A DNA stretch of 64,000 nt from Phoronis australis (taxonomy: Eukaryota; Phoronida; Phoronidae), in contig NMRA01000245.1 of NCBI GenBank assembly GCA_002633005.1, forward strand, positions 491,773-555,772. Reading direction: 5' to 3'. The translations under genes and the position numbers were made by a program. Below the pieces are notes generated by a model. It ran no database searches and was not told the origin of the DNA. It worked only from the letters and a program-made list of their open reading frames with translations. Below, piece by piece: positions 37,541 through 51,023 of this stretch. Each line of letters starts with the position of its first letter. Position 1 is the stretch's first letter.

Positions 37541-40500
37541 AAGCACACACAAAATGGAAAATAAAAACAGTAATTATATTTTTGTGTGAAATTGAAGTAA
37601 AGTAAGAGATTTGGAGAAGGTATTGTGTCGTCAAATTCTATGGAAAATTGGAAGTCGTTTTGTTCATAATTTATTCATAATCCACTGCTATCACGATGTC
37701 GTCATGTATCCTTGACCTCGGATTTATAGGAGTCAGAACTGTGATGAGGAAATTTGTATGATATTTTGAGCTTTACTTCACATTATGGACATCATCACCT
37801 TAAGCAACAGACACGGGCAAAAAGTTATGCCTCAGGATAGTTGAACTCTTGAAGACCATAATTATGTTGTAAATGTTTTTTCCTAAAATACAATGTCTGC
37901 GTCATTGAGTCTTAGCGTTTAATAATAAATATTGTGAAAATAATAATATTGCAAAATGATGTAGCCATAAATTTGTACCAAAATAAAGGTTACAATTATT
38001 ATTAACTGTGACGTGAATGACTAGTGTTAGACAGTGGCAACAAATGAACACTTGCAAGTGAGCAACAGCTAACTGACACAATGTCATAAACTGCTTTTGC
38101 ATTAGAATTAACACCGACTAGTTCGTAGTTCGCAGTCGGAACATATTTTAGATCTGCGTGATAACCTACCGTACTAAATCATTACGTTTCTCACTTCATC
38201 GTACTAAACACGAGATGTCGCTACGCTGTACCGCAATACTGATCCGACAATTGCCATTTCTGTTCTTACATGCATTTTGAGACATGTTTGACTTTAAAAT
38301 TCTACGATGAACAATAGACAGAACAAGCAACAACGACGAGAGTGCGCAAAATGGCTGGAAGAACTCCACATTCGAGTGAAGAGGAGCAAAACAGTTCAGA
38401 CCAAACCTTTCGCACTACGCATAAAATTATGTAATCAGACCAACTTTGGTACGCTCGCTAGTCCGCTCTTGTCGAACATACTAACTTTAGTGCCGTACCA
38501 AATTTAGACCGGCCTAAATCACCTTTCGAATTGGGACTAAAATTCTTGCGGTCGAGAAAGAATGTTAGTCTACGCACTAAATCCATAATGTGAAAGGCCC
38601 TAAACAATCACAATCGAAGCAGGTATTACAATTACACAAATTATTGTTTTGAACAAGAAAATGGTGTTCACCAACACTTAAGTTTAAAGCAGGCGGGTCT
38701 AATCCTTCAACACAATTCTTTAACTGGTGTGGAGATACATCATTTAACTCATAACATTTCTAGTAATGCATACAGAAATTCCAAAAGAACCCAGCTGAAA
38801 AAGTCAAGTAGTCGTGTCAAGATTAGAAGGTTAAAACGCAATCGCTGAAGGGGAGCACTGAAGGGGGTGAACTTAATTAACCTTATTGGGATGAACAACA
38901 ATAAAATGTATTAAATAAAGGCAGTAAAATGAAGAATCATCGAGGTACACAACAAACCAAGAAACCGGTGGTGGCTAATTCTCATGTCATGCTTAATTAG
39001 TAAAAAGCAGTTCATCAATTGTTACAGACGTTTCTGCATAATCTAACAAGATCTCAACGCTACTTTCATACATGATTGACGATTTGACGTAGATAGTTCA
39101 AGAAATGATGAGAGCGCGCGTGACTGAAAGAGGTTTGTTTTGTTCGCTCTTACTCTGAGTGCCTTGTGCGTCATCCCGGTGCATTACAGACATGAGCACA
39201 GCCTCTGACCTTCCAAGAATGGAATGGAGATCGGGAGCCCTCATCATGATCGTAAAGTACACAGGAACTTGAACACTGATGCGCTAAAAACTTGCATACT
39301 AGGATCAAGATGATATAACTATTCTTGTTGTTCTTAGCATCGCCTATTTGCAAGAATTTCCCCGACATTTCAGACAAGAAGCCATCTTGTGAATTCAAAT
39401 GCCATTCTATTTGGCGTCTACATAAAGTTATTAAAAGGGTTCTTAAGATGCTTTGTGGTTAGGGTGGTACATTTATAGGACAGCAAATGCAGCCCCACCC
39501 TAACCAAGAACATTCCCAAACCTCTGTTGATCTTCTTACCGTCTTCATCCTTATTTGCCGTGAATGTTTGAAAAAAAAATTTGCGAGCATGCACTGTTTT
39601 TTCCTCTCTAGCGGCGTGCTCAGATATAGAAAATTTAGGACCCTGCTCGTAGACTGACAGGTGTATTTTAATAGCAACGTCCGACACTGAACTCTTTGGT
39701 GTTATGGGAGCATGAAAAGCACATTTGTTTGCAGCAACTTGAAATTCTAGTGTACAAGATGGGCAGTAGACTTTTTGCGTGGAATCAGTTTAACAATGGC
39801 AGGTTTTAAGGTACATTATCAAAGGATTTACACAACATGTGAAATCACACTAGCTTAATTCTATAAGAATACCTGAAGTCAACTGTAGGTGACGATGAAC
39901 ATTGTCCAGAAAAACCTTATCGCCATCAAGTAACAAAGTATATTCATCATGTAGCCACCGTATCGGAAAATGAATATCATTAATGTTATAACAGTTTTAT
40001 ACAGGGGTTTGAGGCCCAAGATTAAACACCAAGAAATTGTCATTTGAGAAGTCACAAACAAGATGGATAAACCTCATCCTCTGACCAATGCCACAGCTCA
40101 CCAGCAATGCATTCGATAACAACACAACCTGCTAGTTTCGTGGCATGTCACTTCATGAACAGACGACAACTTTGATCAGTTGACACGTGTCTGTGGCGGC
40201 CATGGCCAGAGTCACTACAACCCAGCTATTTCCAAAAAGGTAATGGTGGCAGCATCCCCAGCGGACAAAGAAATATTTCAGTGGATTGCAGACAAACTTG
40301 ACAATTTGAGCTGGTTGGGATTAATCGCTTACGCAGTGTAAATGCAGAGTCGTAGTGACTTGAGCTCATTGGGCAGTAGCGACTTAAACTAAGCCAATCC
40401 AGAGATACAGTGTAAATGGAGTATTATTTTGATCACTAGTCAAAAAGGAAACAAGTTTTTTAGGGACATAATTTGCTTAAAATAGTAAGCTTGAATTATG

Positions 40501-42569
40501 TTACTGGCCAGAAATATATCATTTAAGCTTGCGCATGGTTATCATGAGGCAAAGTAATTTGAACTTGGAATGTTGAAGAGAGGCGGGCATTAACAAGTTA
40601 AATCAAGATTTGTTGACAAGCCTGATTCGTCTTCTCATCAGCACCATAGTCTTACAGTTTCAAACAAACTGAACAATGATTAGCAAGGGAACATGGAAAC
40701 CCTAGCTTGAAGACAAATATCAAATAAGGTTGATGTATGATTAAGCTTGACCAAGCTTGGTCAGACGTGTCTTAATTTAAAATGGAAAAAGGCAATTGCC
40801 AATGATCTGGAAGACTTCCTAGGCTCTGCATCACAGCTTTGTGGCCTGGTTTTAGTGGGTCCTGAGGTGCTAGAACCTGCATGGCACCTACAGTAAATAC
40901 CAGCGAATTGATTGAACCTGCCGATCATACTGTGAGCTGATGATGCTACTGACAAGTTTCAATAGAACTGAAGCAGTGTTGATTTTCTGTGAATGACGAC
41001 GCTAGAGTAAAACTTTCAAATCACAAACTGTTCCCAGTAAAAAAACTGCATAGAGATTCTGTGAACTTTTTAACAATCTCTGAGAGCTTACTGAGTTATC
41101 GTCACACAAATAAAACCAATTCGATAGATCTGTTGGGCATTAATTCAGCATGCCGTAAATCCAAAATATCGGGTTTTTAGCATAAAAATGATCAATCAGG
41201 TTTGCTACTAATCCGGCCATAATGTAACACAAACATTTTAACCCTTGCTTCATTTATTTGGATTGGTATTAGTGGCAGATGAAAAATGGTCACTAGTTAT
41301 GCACCAGATGAAGGGGTGGTGAAGTGCAAACCAAATGATTATGAAGCTGCCCGTTGCTGAAATATTTGTAAGTTCCTGTAAAGACAGTAGGAACCATGTA
41401 GATTGGAATACCAGAGCATATTAACATACAAGAAGAAGATTTCTGCTGTTATTCTTAGGTTACCGAATTAAGTCATCCACTTTTTGCCTGTCAAGTGAAA
41501 CTTGTATGTAGCCTTCAACACAAACAACAGAGCCCTTTGTCAAAAATTATACACACAGTATTTCAAATGGAATTTACCAACAAAGGAAAAGTTAACATTG
41601 TTTGCCATGGTGTGATTAATTACCCATCAGAATCACTTCTGATTGAAAATTCTCAATCATTCTAAGATGCTGCCATCTTAAGGTGAGTTGCAACAACTCA
41701 CATAAGGCCAAAAAGCATAAATGATTCTGCTCTGTTTTTGTTTTGAAATTCGAGTGGTTGGCACGGCATTTTTAAGTTGCTCACTTTTTCACAAAGGAAC
41801 TCCCCAGACTAGTAAAAATGATATGGGACTTATTTCTGTTACTCCTTGCTTGACAAATCATGGTGTTTCAAACTTTGCTAAGTCTTAATCTCCAGCTTTA
41901 AAAAGAAAAAACCTAGGCTGAAATTGATATGCGTAACCTTTTTTCATTTTCTTTCAGTTGGCGAGCCCAGGTCTCCAAATGCGTCAGGGTAAAGGCCAGA
42001 ACCAAATTTGTCTTTTGGCCTAACAGGCTTTGCCAAAGAGTTTTATTACTTCTGAAATGACTTAAAAACAAGGATGGAAACCTACCTATCAATGTCTGTG
42101 CAGCTAAAATGTCAACAACATCGTTTGTCAAATGTGCTGTCATGTTTATGGTTTCATGACTGAATTGAACTAAAGTACACATTTCTTGAAGAAATGTTCT
42201 TCATGTTATGTATTTTGGTCAGCAGAATGGTGCTACACATGGTTCAACATCACACCTCATCATAGTCAGGTTCTAGAAAAATGATGGATCCCAATCTGAA
42301 TTGAAATTACTCCATAACCCTCTGGCTATTCTATTGATCATGTGCCATAATGTGAGTAAAACAAATTGTAAATAACCATGCAACCATAGAGTACAGAGTA
42401 GAATAGTACACTGTGCTTCTCCAATAATTGACAAAAATGCCAAAATTGTCATCCAAGCCAGAATCAAAAACTCATCCTACATTGTTACAAATGCTTACAA
42501 GTTTTTTTAACGATTATCTTTGTTCGGAAACGACGAGTAAAATCTAACCGATTTCCGGCTAAAATAATT
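37541..42569. other. No gene recognised
   Basis: Five kilobases without a supported gene. The 38120-38600 stretch is richer in CG and repeats GTACTAAA / CACTAAA and GGCCTAAATCACC motifs in both orientations, suggesting another TIR element whose ends I could not define. The minus frames at 39418-39687 overlap each other and are not recognisable. A 50-codon open stretch at about 40745-40899 (plus) has protein-like composition but no start or motif. Confidence 0.45.
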
Positions 42570-42835
42570 GCCAAAATTGTCCATTTCTCAATTTACGAGG
42601 TCCTCTTGCATTGTTGTGAATGCCCATAAGTTTCTAAAATTTTGAGGGATATTAGATACCACACAAAACTTGAACATTGTAAAGCATTGGTGTTGTGCTA
42701 TAATTATCTTACATGAAAAAATAAGATAAGAAAATTTCAGTTGTAGGCCATACTGTGTCCTAAATTGGTGAGATTTTTCCTTAGAAAGAAAAAATCTCTT
42801 TTTTTCAACCATATTGTGTTCTACACTGAAGACGT
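42570..42835 (+). repeat. Family B dispersed repeat
   Basis: GGTCCTCTTGCATTGTTGTG…AACTTGAACATTGTAAAGCA…GGCCATACTGTGTCCTAAATTGG followed by GAGATTTTT matches 54155-54320, most closely in the last 30 bp. Confidence 0.6.
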
Positions 42836-43664
42836 TTTAAGATACCCTTGAAGTATATTGTATCACGGCGTATTACATAGAATTTTTTCACATCATGCGT
42901 TGGTGTTACACACGGTCAGTGACACACACACACACATATCTGACAACATTAATATACTATCAGACAAGAATCGTTAGTACACTGAAGCAAGAGATAACGT
43001 CACCCACGAAATAATAATTGGCGCTATGCTCTGTGCTTTTGATAATCAATAACAAATACATCATTCATCACAAACACGGGCTTTCACTTGCGTGCAGACA
43101 ATTATTAGATTTATTAATGAGAAATAATAATGCATAATAGTGATGAAACTTGATGTTTAGGTCTCTAATCACAAAAAGTTGAAAGGAAATTGAAAAGACA
43201 ATGTACACAGTGAGCGGTTGTTGAACTTGTAAGAAGTAGTGAACAAACCCATGATGGGAATAGAATTCAGAGGATGAAACAAGCCGCACGTACATGACGC
43301 CCAGTTGAAACAAAACAGCACACGGAGCAGGTAACACACAACAGCTGATCGGGTTCAAGTGTGTGTATAAGAGCAACTGACACGGAGAACGTTGACACCG
43401 TTGCAGCCATTTTTGACTCTGGTTTGCGAGGTAGAGCAAGTTGCACTTGATCAGTTGCTCCAGTTCAATTACAGGTCACAAACTAGGGCTAGGCACAAAG
43501 GATCATCTTTGTTACGCTTGCACAAGAGCAGATACGGGTGATCCGCCGGTATTTCACATAGACTGGACCTTCACCATTGTCAATGCAAGCATCTACAGAC
43601 AGTTTTCACGTAAATGGCTCATGTTGATCCAGGCTAATAGCGGGTAAATGCTGCTTAAGTAGAG
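42836..43664. other. No gene recognised; short (CA)n
   Basis: Contains a (CA)n tract of about nine units at 42919-42936. At 43376-43396, GAGCAACTGACACGGAGAAC resembles the unit of the tandem array that starts at 43665. No exon was recognised. Confidence 0.5.
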
Positions 43665-43844
43665 CAACTGGCACCGTGACAACTGGCACCATGACTATTC
43701 GCACCATGACAACTCGCACCGTGACAACTCGCATCGTGAAAACTCGCACTACGACAACTCGCACCACGACAACTCACACCACGACAACTCGCATCGCGAC
43801 AACTCGCATCGCGACAACTCATACTGTGACAACTCGCGACTTGA
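43665..43844. repeat. 15-bp tandem repeat, CAACTCGCACCGTGA, 12 units
   Basis: Twelve consecutive 15-bp units are present. The first two read CAACTGGCACC(G/A)TGA, the rest mostly CAACTCGCA(C/T)CGYGA. Because 15 is a multiple of three and few units create stops, both strands stay open (Thr-Thr-Arg on one, Ser-Cys-His/Arg on the other). I see no evidence that either is translated. Confidence 0.97.
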
Positions 43845-45379
43845 CAATAGTTCCTCGTGTAAAGCTCCCTCAAATGCAACCACTACATGGCCCATGGAGG
43901 TCATTTACCCCAGTAATATAAATCATAAGTTCTGACCTACACTTTTTGGCAAAACCTAAGTAACAAATGTCCCAAAGACAAAAAACATAATGAAACAATT
44001 ATTTTGTAAATAAATAGGAAACTTTCACTGTTTAGTATTGTGAGGGCACGCCTGACCCAATTACTAAATCCTGGTTTGCAAGACCAGCCATTTGAGACGG
44101 TGCCCATTTGTGTGTGAATCATGTGAACGTCTAGCAGCACAAAACGGCAATTTGACAGCAAGTTGGTCGCAAAGAATTAACAAAAAAATGCTGAGAAATA
44201 TCCCACTGCATTGAACCCTTCAAGTATGCAGTTGGCTATGCACCAACTGTACCCTACATCATCAAGTGGCAAGTCAAATTTCATCACCATACCACTATAT
44301 CGAAAAAGGGCTACTCCCAATGTCATTTTCTTGTGGGTTGTGCTTCGTGTGCAGAACGTGTTAATAACGGCCGCTAATGTGTACTCAGAGGCCAGCCTAT
44401 TCATCATAATTTCCAATAAAACTAATTGACAGAAATTACGAGAAAAACTGTCTCTGCGCATATCAATTTTGAATGCAATTTTTTTTCATTTGTAAGCCAT
44501 GGTTTTTACTGTGCACGTAAACCTTTCCAGAACATTACCGCCATCTACCATAAGCGTCGTGATCAGGATTTAACTTATTGATTATAAGCTCAAACAATAC
44601 AATTCCCATGGGTGACCAGATTTCGCAAAAGAAATGTTGCGTCACGTGTCGTATACATACAAACACGGCACGCTCATTGCCACAGCTAATTTGATTCAGT
44701 AATTAGCCCATGTCTGCATTAATTTCAATAAATCGCAAAACATAAATTTGTAAACTGCCAAAGATAATGTTAGAACATATTTTCTTCACGTGTACAGGGT
44801 GCCCGTGGGAAGAAAATGGTAATCGGTAGAATCCAAGGCCGTGATGGCTAAATAACACCTAAGTATGATTAATCCATTTTGGGGCACATTAACTAGAATT
44901 AGTGACAGAGCCGGGGCTGCATAATTTAGGTTAATATTGGCTGCATTGTGTCCGTCGTAACATAATGGTTGACACTGCATGGCTATGGAGGCACATGGAT
45001 TATGTTCAGTTCACCAAGTGGGTGAAAAATACGCCACAAAAATCAATAACCGGATTGATTTTGATGAGCAATTAACAACATATGAGCTTATGAGAATTTC
45101 TTCAGGTCATTTATCTTAAGTTAAAAGTGCTCCATCGGAATTAACCCAGTTCTCGTAAGTACAGGGATTATTAAAGTCAACAACCCCATGTCTGTGTCTG
45201 ACAACTTCTGATCAGAAACAACTTTCAAAGGACTATGACAAAATGGTAGAATGTCTCAAAACAATGGTGACGTAACGCCAGTAACCACGGCAACTATCCT
45301 CCAACTGACAAGAACAATTACAACCATAACTACTGAAAAAGTGTCCCATTGACCATGTAATGTGAAACAACTCCACAAA
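43845..45379. other. No gene recognised
   Basis: Noncoding by inspection. The overlapping frames at 44177-44461 on both strands are not supported. Confidence 0.5.
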
Positions 45380-45815
45380 ACCCTTCTTATTTGGGTTAAC
45401 GGTCTTGGTCAGCTTTCTACACTTCCAAATTCTTTACAATAAACACCCACATTTGGCTTAGCGCATAATTGATATCTCCCTGAAAGTGCCAAATGAATGT
45501 CCATCTCATGAGAATTTTAGATCCCACATAGGTAACTTGTTTAACTTTGAGTCAACAATCTGTCAGTTTCAACTATACCTTGCCATATTCGCACTTTTTG
45601 GGTAAGAAGTGGTAAAATGGATGGTTTGGTATATGTACATTCCAATGCTTGAGTGCAAAAATGGGAGAAACATTTGTAGGAGGGAAGCCACTGTTTGGAT
45701 GTCCCTCACCGACTTCTCAAAACACTTTCAAAACACTTTCGTTTTTTGAACACCACGCTCAGCTTAACATACATCCCTTGATTTTTAATTGAAGTGCCTA
45801 GAGTATTGACCAAGA
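45380..45815 (+). repeat. Family A, decayed copy
   Basis: The left part reads TTTGGGTTAACGGTCTTGG…ACACCCACATTTGGCTTAGCGC. The right part (45705-45790: TCACCGACTTCTCAAAACAC…CTCAGCTTAACATACATCCCTTGATTTTTAATT) aligns with 8805-8880 in the 7588-8926 copy. The terminal right end is lost. Confidence 0.5.
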
Positions 45816-46388
45816 AATGTAAAGAATTGTGTTTTCATTTCCCATGAGTTTCTAGGACATTGTGCATTACTTTAGTATTTCTCGTGCCAAAAGCAGACAT
45901 AAAAGTAAATCTGCAAATTATAGCTGCCAATGGTAACTAAATGTGTGAACTCAAAGATATGGCTTACAAAATATGCCTTTTGCATTTATTTTATGAAATT
46001 TTGTATGAGCCTTCCGTGACTTTTTGCACATTTCGTTTGCTATGAAACTATTTCCGTCATTTTCTCAGTTTTCTATAGTGAGCAGGAGTCATGTGCAGAC
46101 CTCAAGGAGACAAATCTGAGAGCCACTTCACTACCAGTTCACGTGGGCATACCCCTGACTGTTTAAGGAATGCCCCTAACGCTCTTCGTTACTTACAAAC
46201 AAAAATGACTAATAGCGGAACAACCACTAGGAATATTTTTTCACTTGCCAGATGTACGTTAGACACTTAGGCAGCATTTTGATTAAAAAGGCATTAGAAT
46301 TGGTCATGTTCCTTATTTACTGCTCTTGTATGTAGATATTTTTCATTGATAAAATGCTAAATTATAAATTCTGCAGAAATGATGGTGC
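45816..46388. other. No gene recognised
   Basis: AT-rich sequence with no feature I can support. Confidence 0.5.
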
Positions 46389-46437
46389 AATAATAATAAT
46401 AATAATAATAATAACAATAATAATAACAATAATAATA

Positions 46438-46468
<31 letters not shown>
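46389..46468. repeat. (AAT)n-(GAT)n compound microsatellite
   Basis: About 17 AAT/AAC units run straight into about 10 GAT units. Read on the minus strand it yields a spurious His/Tyr-rich frame. Confidence 0.98.
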
Positions 46469-48781
46469 GTATAATAAAACAATAAACACAATAATAAATG
46501 CCCACAGGTGACATGCTGACCAGACTTAGAAACTATTGCAATGACAACTTTACTTAAAACTCTTCTTTTACAACCAGACTCCAGAAAATATTTACCACAA
46601 CCCCAAAACCTGTTTTGTAAGCAAAAAGGTTTCTGTAAACTGTTGAAAGCTGGAATGCTTACACAGAACACTTGAGCATGAAAACTGTTCCAGTTAGTGG
46701 TTTTCAAGTAAACCATGCATCAAAAATGCATATTGCAAGAAAGGTCAGTCAGCTATGAAGGCTATGAATAAGCCATATTGCAGCATTATTAGGCATAACG
46801 ATTGAATGATGATCTAATTGCAGATTTTCATTAAAACCATATGGCTATAAAAATCGATAGGAAACTGGAACCATTCTGAGAAATATAAAGTAAAAGTATT
46901 TACAGTACACAAAGGTCCCAGAGCAAAAAAAACAGCAGGCAAAAAAACATAACTAGTGTTCATTGAAGCATGCAAAAGATGTGCTATTATTAAAAATGCA
47001 GCCGGGTGCGGTCACGCTTCACAGAATTGGGAGGGTCTTTGGACTATTCTATTATAAAAATTCTGGCAATGAATTCTTCTGCAGAGCCACTGGCACAGGT
47101 CTCTAATATATCTTAATTACCTTACAGTTTGACCGTGAGCGCCCAAGTGCCCAGCTGTAAAAACGATTGACTGATCAGAGGATACTTCAGAGGATTAGAA
47201 GGAAGTTACCAGTGTGAGGAACCAATGGTTTTCTAAAGCAGTGGCAAACCTCGAGACTATCAATAGACAAATGGACAGACATGACCAACCTAGCAGTATT
47301 TGAAAAAGTGGATTACTTAAGCCATTAGGCAACGGCAACAACAGATGTTTTGTGGAGATAATTTGATCAGGTGAGGCTTTTTATACTAAACTTTGAGAAA
47401 GATTAGACGAGTAGGGCTAAAGATTGCGTTCCTTCAAGATATGATATTGAACTAACAAAATAACACATTTATTGTCAAGAGCCTGACACAATATTTATGG
47501 GCGTGGATTAACAATTTATTTGCTTAATTTCAACAGTTTGAGATTCTAGGTGCGAGAGCGGAATTTCATAAGTCATTCCTCAAATATGTAGAGAGTAAAA
47601 TGGACATTACAATTTATTTCATTAAAATGAAATGGAACATTTCAATCCTTTCCACATTACTTTCATAGAATTAAAAATGCTATCTACCTGTCAAAACATG
47701 TTTAGAAATATTTTTGACGGAATATTATGCAATTAAGCAAAAAAATAACAGAATTCTTATTAAACGCTGAAACTTAAGAATACTACAAGTAAAACATCCT
47801 CGAAACAAATTTAATAAAATAGCTCTATCATTTGATTAATAATGACGATGATGACGGTGGTTATGGTTGAGCTTGACAAAACATAAAAATGAGCTTCTAG
47901 ATCAAAGCTAAAATCAAATCTTTGTATGGGGAGATAAATTAAATGAAATTAAGTAACTTGTCTTGGTAGAGCTCTAAAGCTTGCACTTTTTATTCATGTT
48001 ATTTATGAGTTTGTAAAACTTTACATCTTTCATATCACACCCTCATAATGAGGGAAAAGTGCCCGTGCTTTTGAAACAACTGACGAATACTTTTATTTTT
48101 ATGCAAATTACTCATTAGTTCATAACAATTTATTAATCTAGAATTTTCCCCTTAGAATCCCAGCGACTTTCTCTCAGAACTCTTGAAGACAATCGGCACA
48201 TGGTGTTATTGCCAGAACGGATTCCTCAAGCTCATGTTTGCAGCTATTCCACGGAGGTTGATCGTGTACATTAACTTCATTTTTTCACATAATTATCTCA
48301 CCCGCGAGTCAAACCTTCCAGTATTCTGCCGCCATGTGGCCAGCAATTAAAGCGTCATTAATCAGTTGTAAGAATCAGCTGTAACTAATATAGATGACTC
48401 GTTTTCTACTATCACTAACCTTCACTTAATTTAAGTGGTGATGCAGTGTGATACAACAAAACAAATCTTGTATGCCTAAATCAGCTACAACAAATGGCAA
48501 AAATTAAATATCTAAATACACAAAAATCTTAGGCACTGGCTTAAAAAAACAACAAAATTCCAAATAAAATAGGCAAAATGTTGATCAACTACATCTTACT
48601 TACGGCAGGTGCATCTGAACAGACGTCCGACAAAATCTCGCCAAAGTGGGGCACAATATGTCCAACAAGTGAAATAATATTGTATTTCATGATTTAGTGA
48701 CTTAGTAAGCCCTCAGGTTTTGAGCAGTAACAAATAGTCAATTTTTCCATAGGCTTGTAACTGCTTTTTGTACATGTATTC
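46469..48781. other. No gene recognised
   Basis: A long AT-rich stretch without supported exons, RNA genes or repeats that match elsewhere in the window. Confidence 0.5.
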
Positions 48782-49204
48782 TGCCGTAAACGTTTGGGTT
48801 AACGCCCGTGCTCAGTTAACCGCCCACCCCCTTCTTTAGGTGGATTTTCGATTTAACCGCCCACTGCTCGGTTAAGCGCCCCCCTGCAATTTTTGAAGAT
48901 TTCCAGTTAAGCGCCCACCTCTCGGTTAAGCGCCCATCCCCGACTTTTATAGAATGAAGATTTAGCACCCAGTGCTAAGGAAACGCGCGATTCCCCGACT
49001 TTTAGAAAAAGATCGATGATCACAATGAGCACAACGACGCCGGGCCTCCGAGACGGTGGTTTAGCAATGTGAATTGCAATTATACAAGTAACGAGTTATT
49101 GCCTTGGGTCATGGACTCACTTCAAAATATAATACTTCAACGTTTTTGTCACTTTAATTTTCTTCCCATGTTTGCAAAGTTTAAGAACCCAAACGTTTAT
49201 GGTA
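48782..49204 (+). repeat. Family A TIR element, 423 bp, with subterminal motif array
   Basis: The left end is CCGTAAACGTTTGGGTTAAC then GCCC. The right end, read in reverse from 49204, is TACCATAAACGTTTGGGTT. Inside the left end (48804-48995) a CCGCCCA / TTAAGCGCCCA motif occurs at least six times with 25-45 bp spacing, separated by T-rich linkers (…CCCCGACTTTT…). The right side lacks the array. This is the clearest example of the subterminal repeats. Confidence 0.85.
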
Positions 49205-51023
49205 AGTTGTCTCCCCTGAACACCAACTGAAAGTCCCACTCCAAATCACCATGGGTCAGTGGTTACGAATTATGAATTATTAAAGTGTCACTCTGTTGGG
49301 ACCAGTTTTTGACTTCTAAGTAAAAATGACCAAACTGGATAACTCAATGACCCTATTAGTGGACAAACAAATTGGGGTTTGTAAAGCTTATAACCTGGGC
49401 TATAACCCCTTTATAGAACTTAAAGCTGTAACACGACTGACTTGCAGTGCTTTATGATATAATTTCAAAATATGCACCTTGTATTATTCTGATCTAAGTC
49501 TTCCAAGGAGTTAGGATAAGTATGTATGACAAGTGGTAGACATCCTTGTCAATCTTGAAATTCTTTCTAACTGGAAGAAAGGATGTCCCATCTGGAAAAC
49601 CTCCAGAGGGAAAAATCCAAACTTCCTGACAAATGGAAAACAGCATGAGGTAGAGTAAGTCCAGTCTATAACTTGAGAAAGACAATACTACCCTAATGAG
49701 CTAAGCAGATGTTCTACAGAAATCATTTCTTTGAAATATGTTCTTTTGTTAAGTTAATTAGTGAAAACAGCGTTCAAGTGCAAAAAAAAAATTATTCCGA
49801 CAGACACACATACATCTGCTTCAACGCTGTTCTGAAGACAAAGAAGACGGGTAATAAACATCAACTCCAGAACTTGGGTGTAATGGTTATGGCAATATTT
49901 CCTAAAATTTGCACAAAAGTAATCGCTTAAGTAGTTATTATTATTTAATACCTCCTCGCATTGTTAAAATGCTCAAATTTCACTGTGTATCTGGTGTTGA
50001 CAGCTGTACAGTATAAATTGTGCAAATAATGAAGTAAAGTTTACTTCCTGCTTCTTTTCTGAAACTGTCTTGTGTTCTGTAATATTGTTTTCTAAACTGA
50101 AGAAACTCTGAGTTCCTTCACTATAGAGACCCCCAAAACAGCAGCAAACCAATTTATGTTCAGGACATTTTTACCTGAAGCAGTTCAAAAATAGAAATAT
50201 GAGCGCCTGGATGGCATAATTCAACCTGTGAATTCTTTTATAATAAGTTTCCTATGAAGAACTATTCGAAAACAAAAACGAATGCCAACTGTAGAATAAA
50301 TTATAAATTGATTTCAAAGTAGTTGACGTTTATTTAACCTGCGCGCTGAAACAATGAACACATTTAGGTCTCTAGCCAAGACACAGGCTCTGATTACGGA
50401 GTAAGCCACAGAAAAGCAGCAAAATTTGATTAATATAAAATGCCTACCCACTCTGTTGTAATAAAATCATGACATGTAAAAGCCTAGACGCACCTTACAA
50501 TTTGAAATTCACATTATCTATATAATAAACCGTTAAGTATCTGATCTCCACCCAAAATCTCCTAAAAAACTGCCACTTGGACTGAGTAGAAAAATGGTCT
50601 ACTTTGCCTATCTTGGTCCCTCCACCAACAGTAACAGTTCTGTATTATTGAACCTCGTCATTCATATTTAGTTTGTAGGTTCTTTCCAGGCATCAGATTG
50701 GTGCCACAATGGAATGCACACCCGTACCGTGTTGTTCTACGAAGCCATTCAGCCTTATGGATTTTATCTTTCACAGGTTTCGGATCTCACTGAACATTTA
50801 AGCTGTCACTCCTTAGGAAATTCCTAGTGGTCTTGGCAATTTTTACTTGTTTTTTTTTTCTGTGACATTATCAAGGCAGTACATCTGTGAAGGAAATGGG
50901 GCTGAAGGAATGCAGGTGGTCCAATAAACATGATAATCATGGAGAGCGTGTTTACATTCTGTAACAAACAAGATCTATAATAAACAAGTACCCAGTTAGC
51001 TAACATTGCCAACCATGCACATA
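49205..51023. other. No gene recognised
   Basis: No supported gene. The segment 49955-50095 (CCTCCTCGCATTGTTAAAAT…GTCTTGTGTTCTGTAATATTG) is a possible further, very diverged family B copy. Confidence 0.45.

Noticed and set aside
40745-40899. Start-less open stretch of about 50 codons ending at a TAA
   Set aside because: Composition looks exon-like, but there is no acceptor or donor pair and no recognised motif; chance occurrence is reasonable at this length.
43655-43921. Cys/Ser-rich and Thr/Arg-rich repeat proteins on opposite strands
   Set aside because: Explained by a 15-bp tandem array whose unit length is a multiple of three. No start context, flanking exon or signal peptide supports either.
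46357-46716. Minus-strand frame with a poly-His/poly-Tyr tail
   Set aside because: The His/Tyr runs are direct readings of the (GAT)n/(AAT)n microsatellite, and the rest has no recognisable domain.
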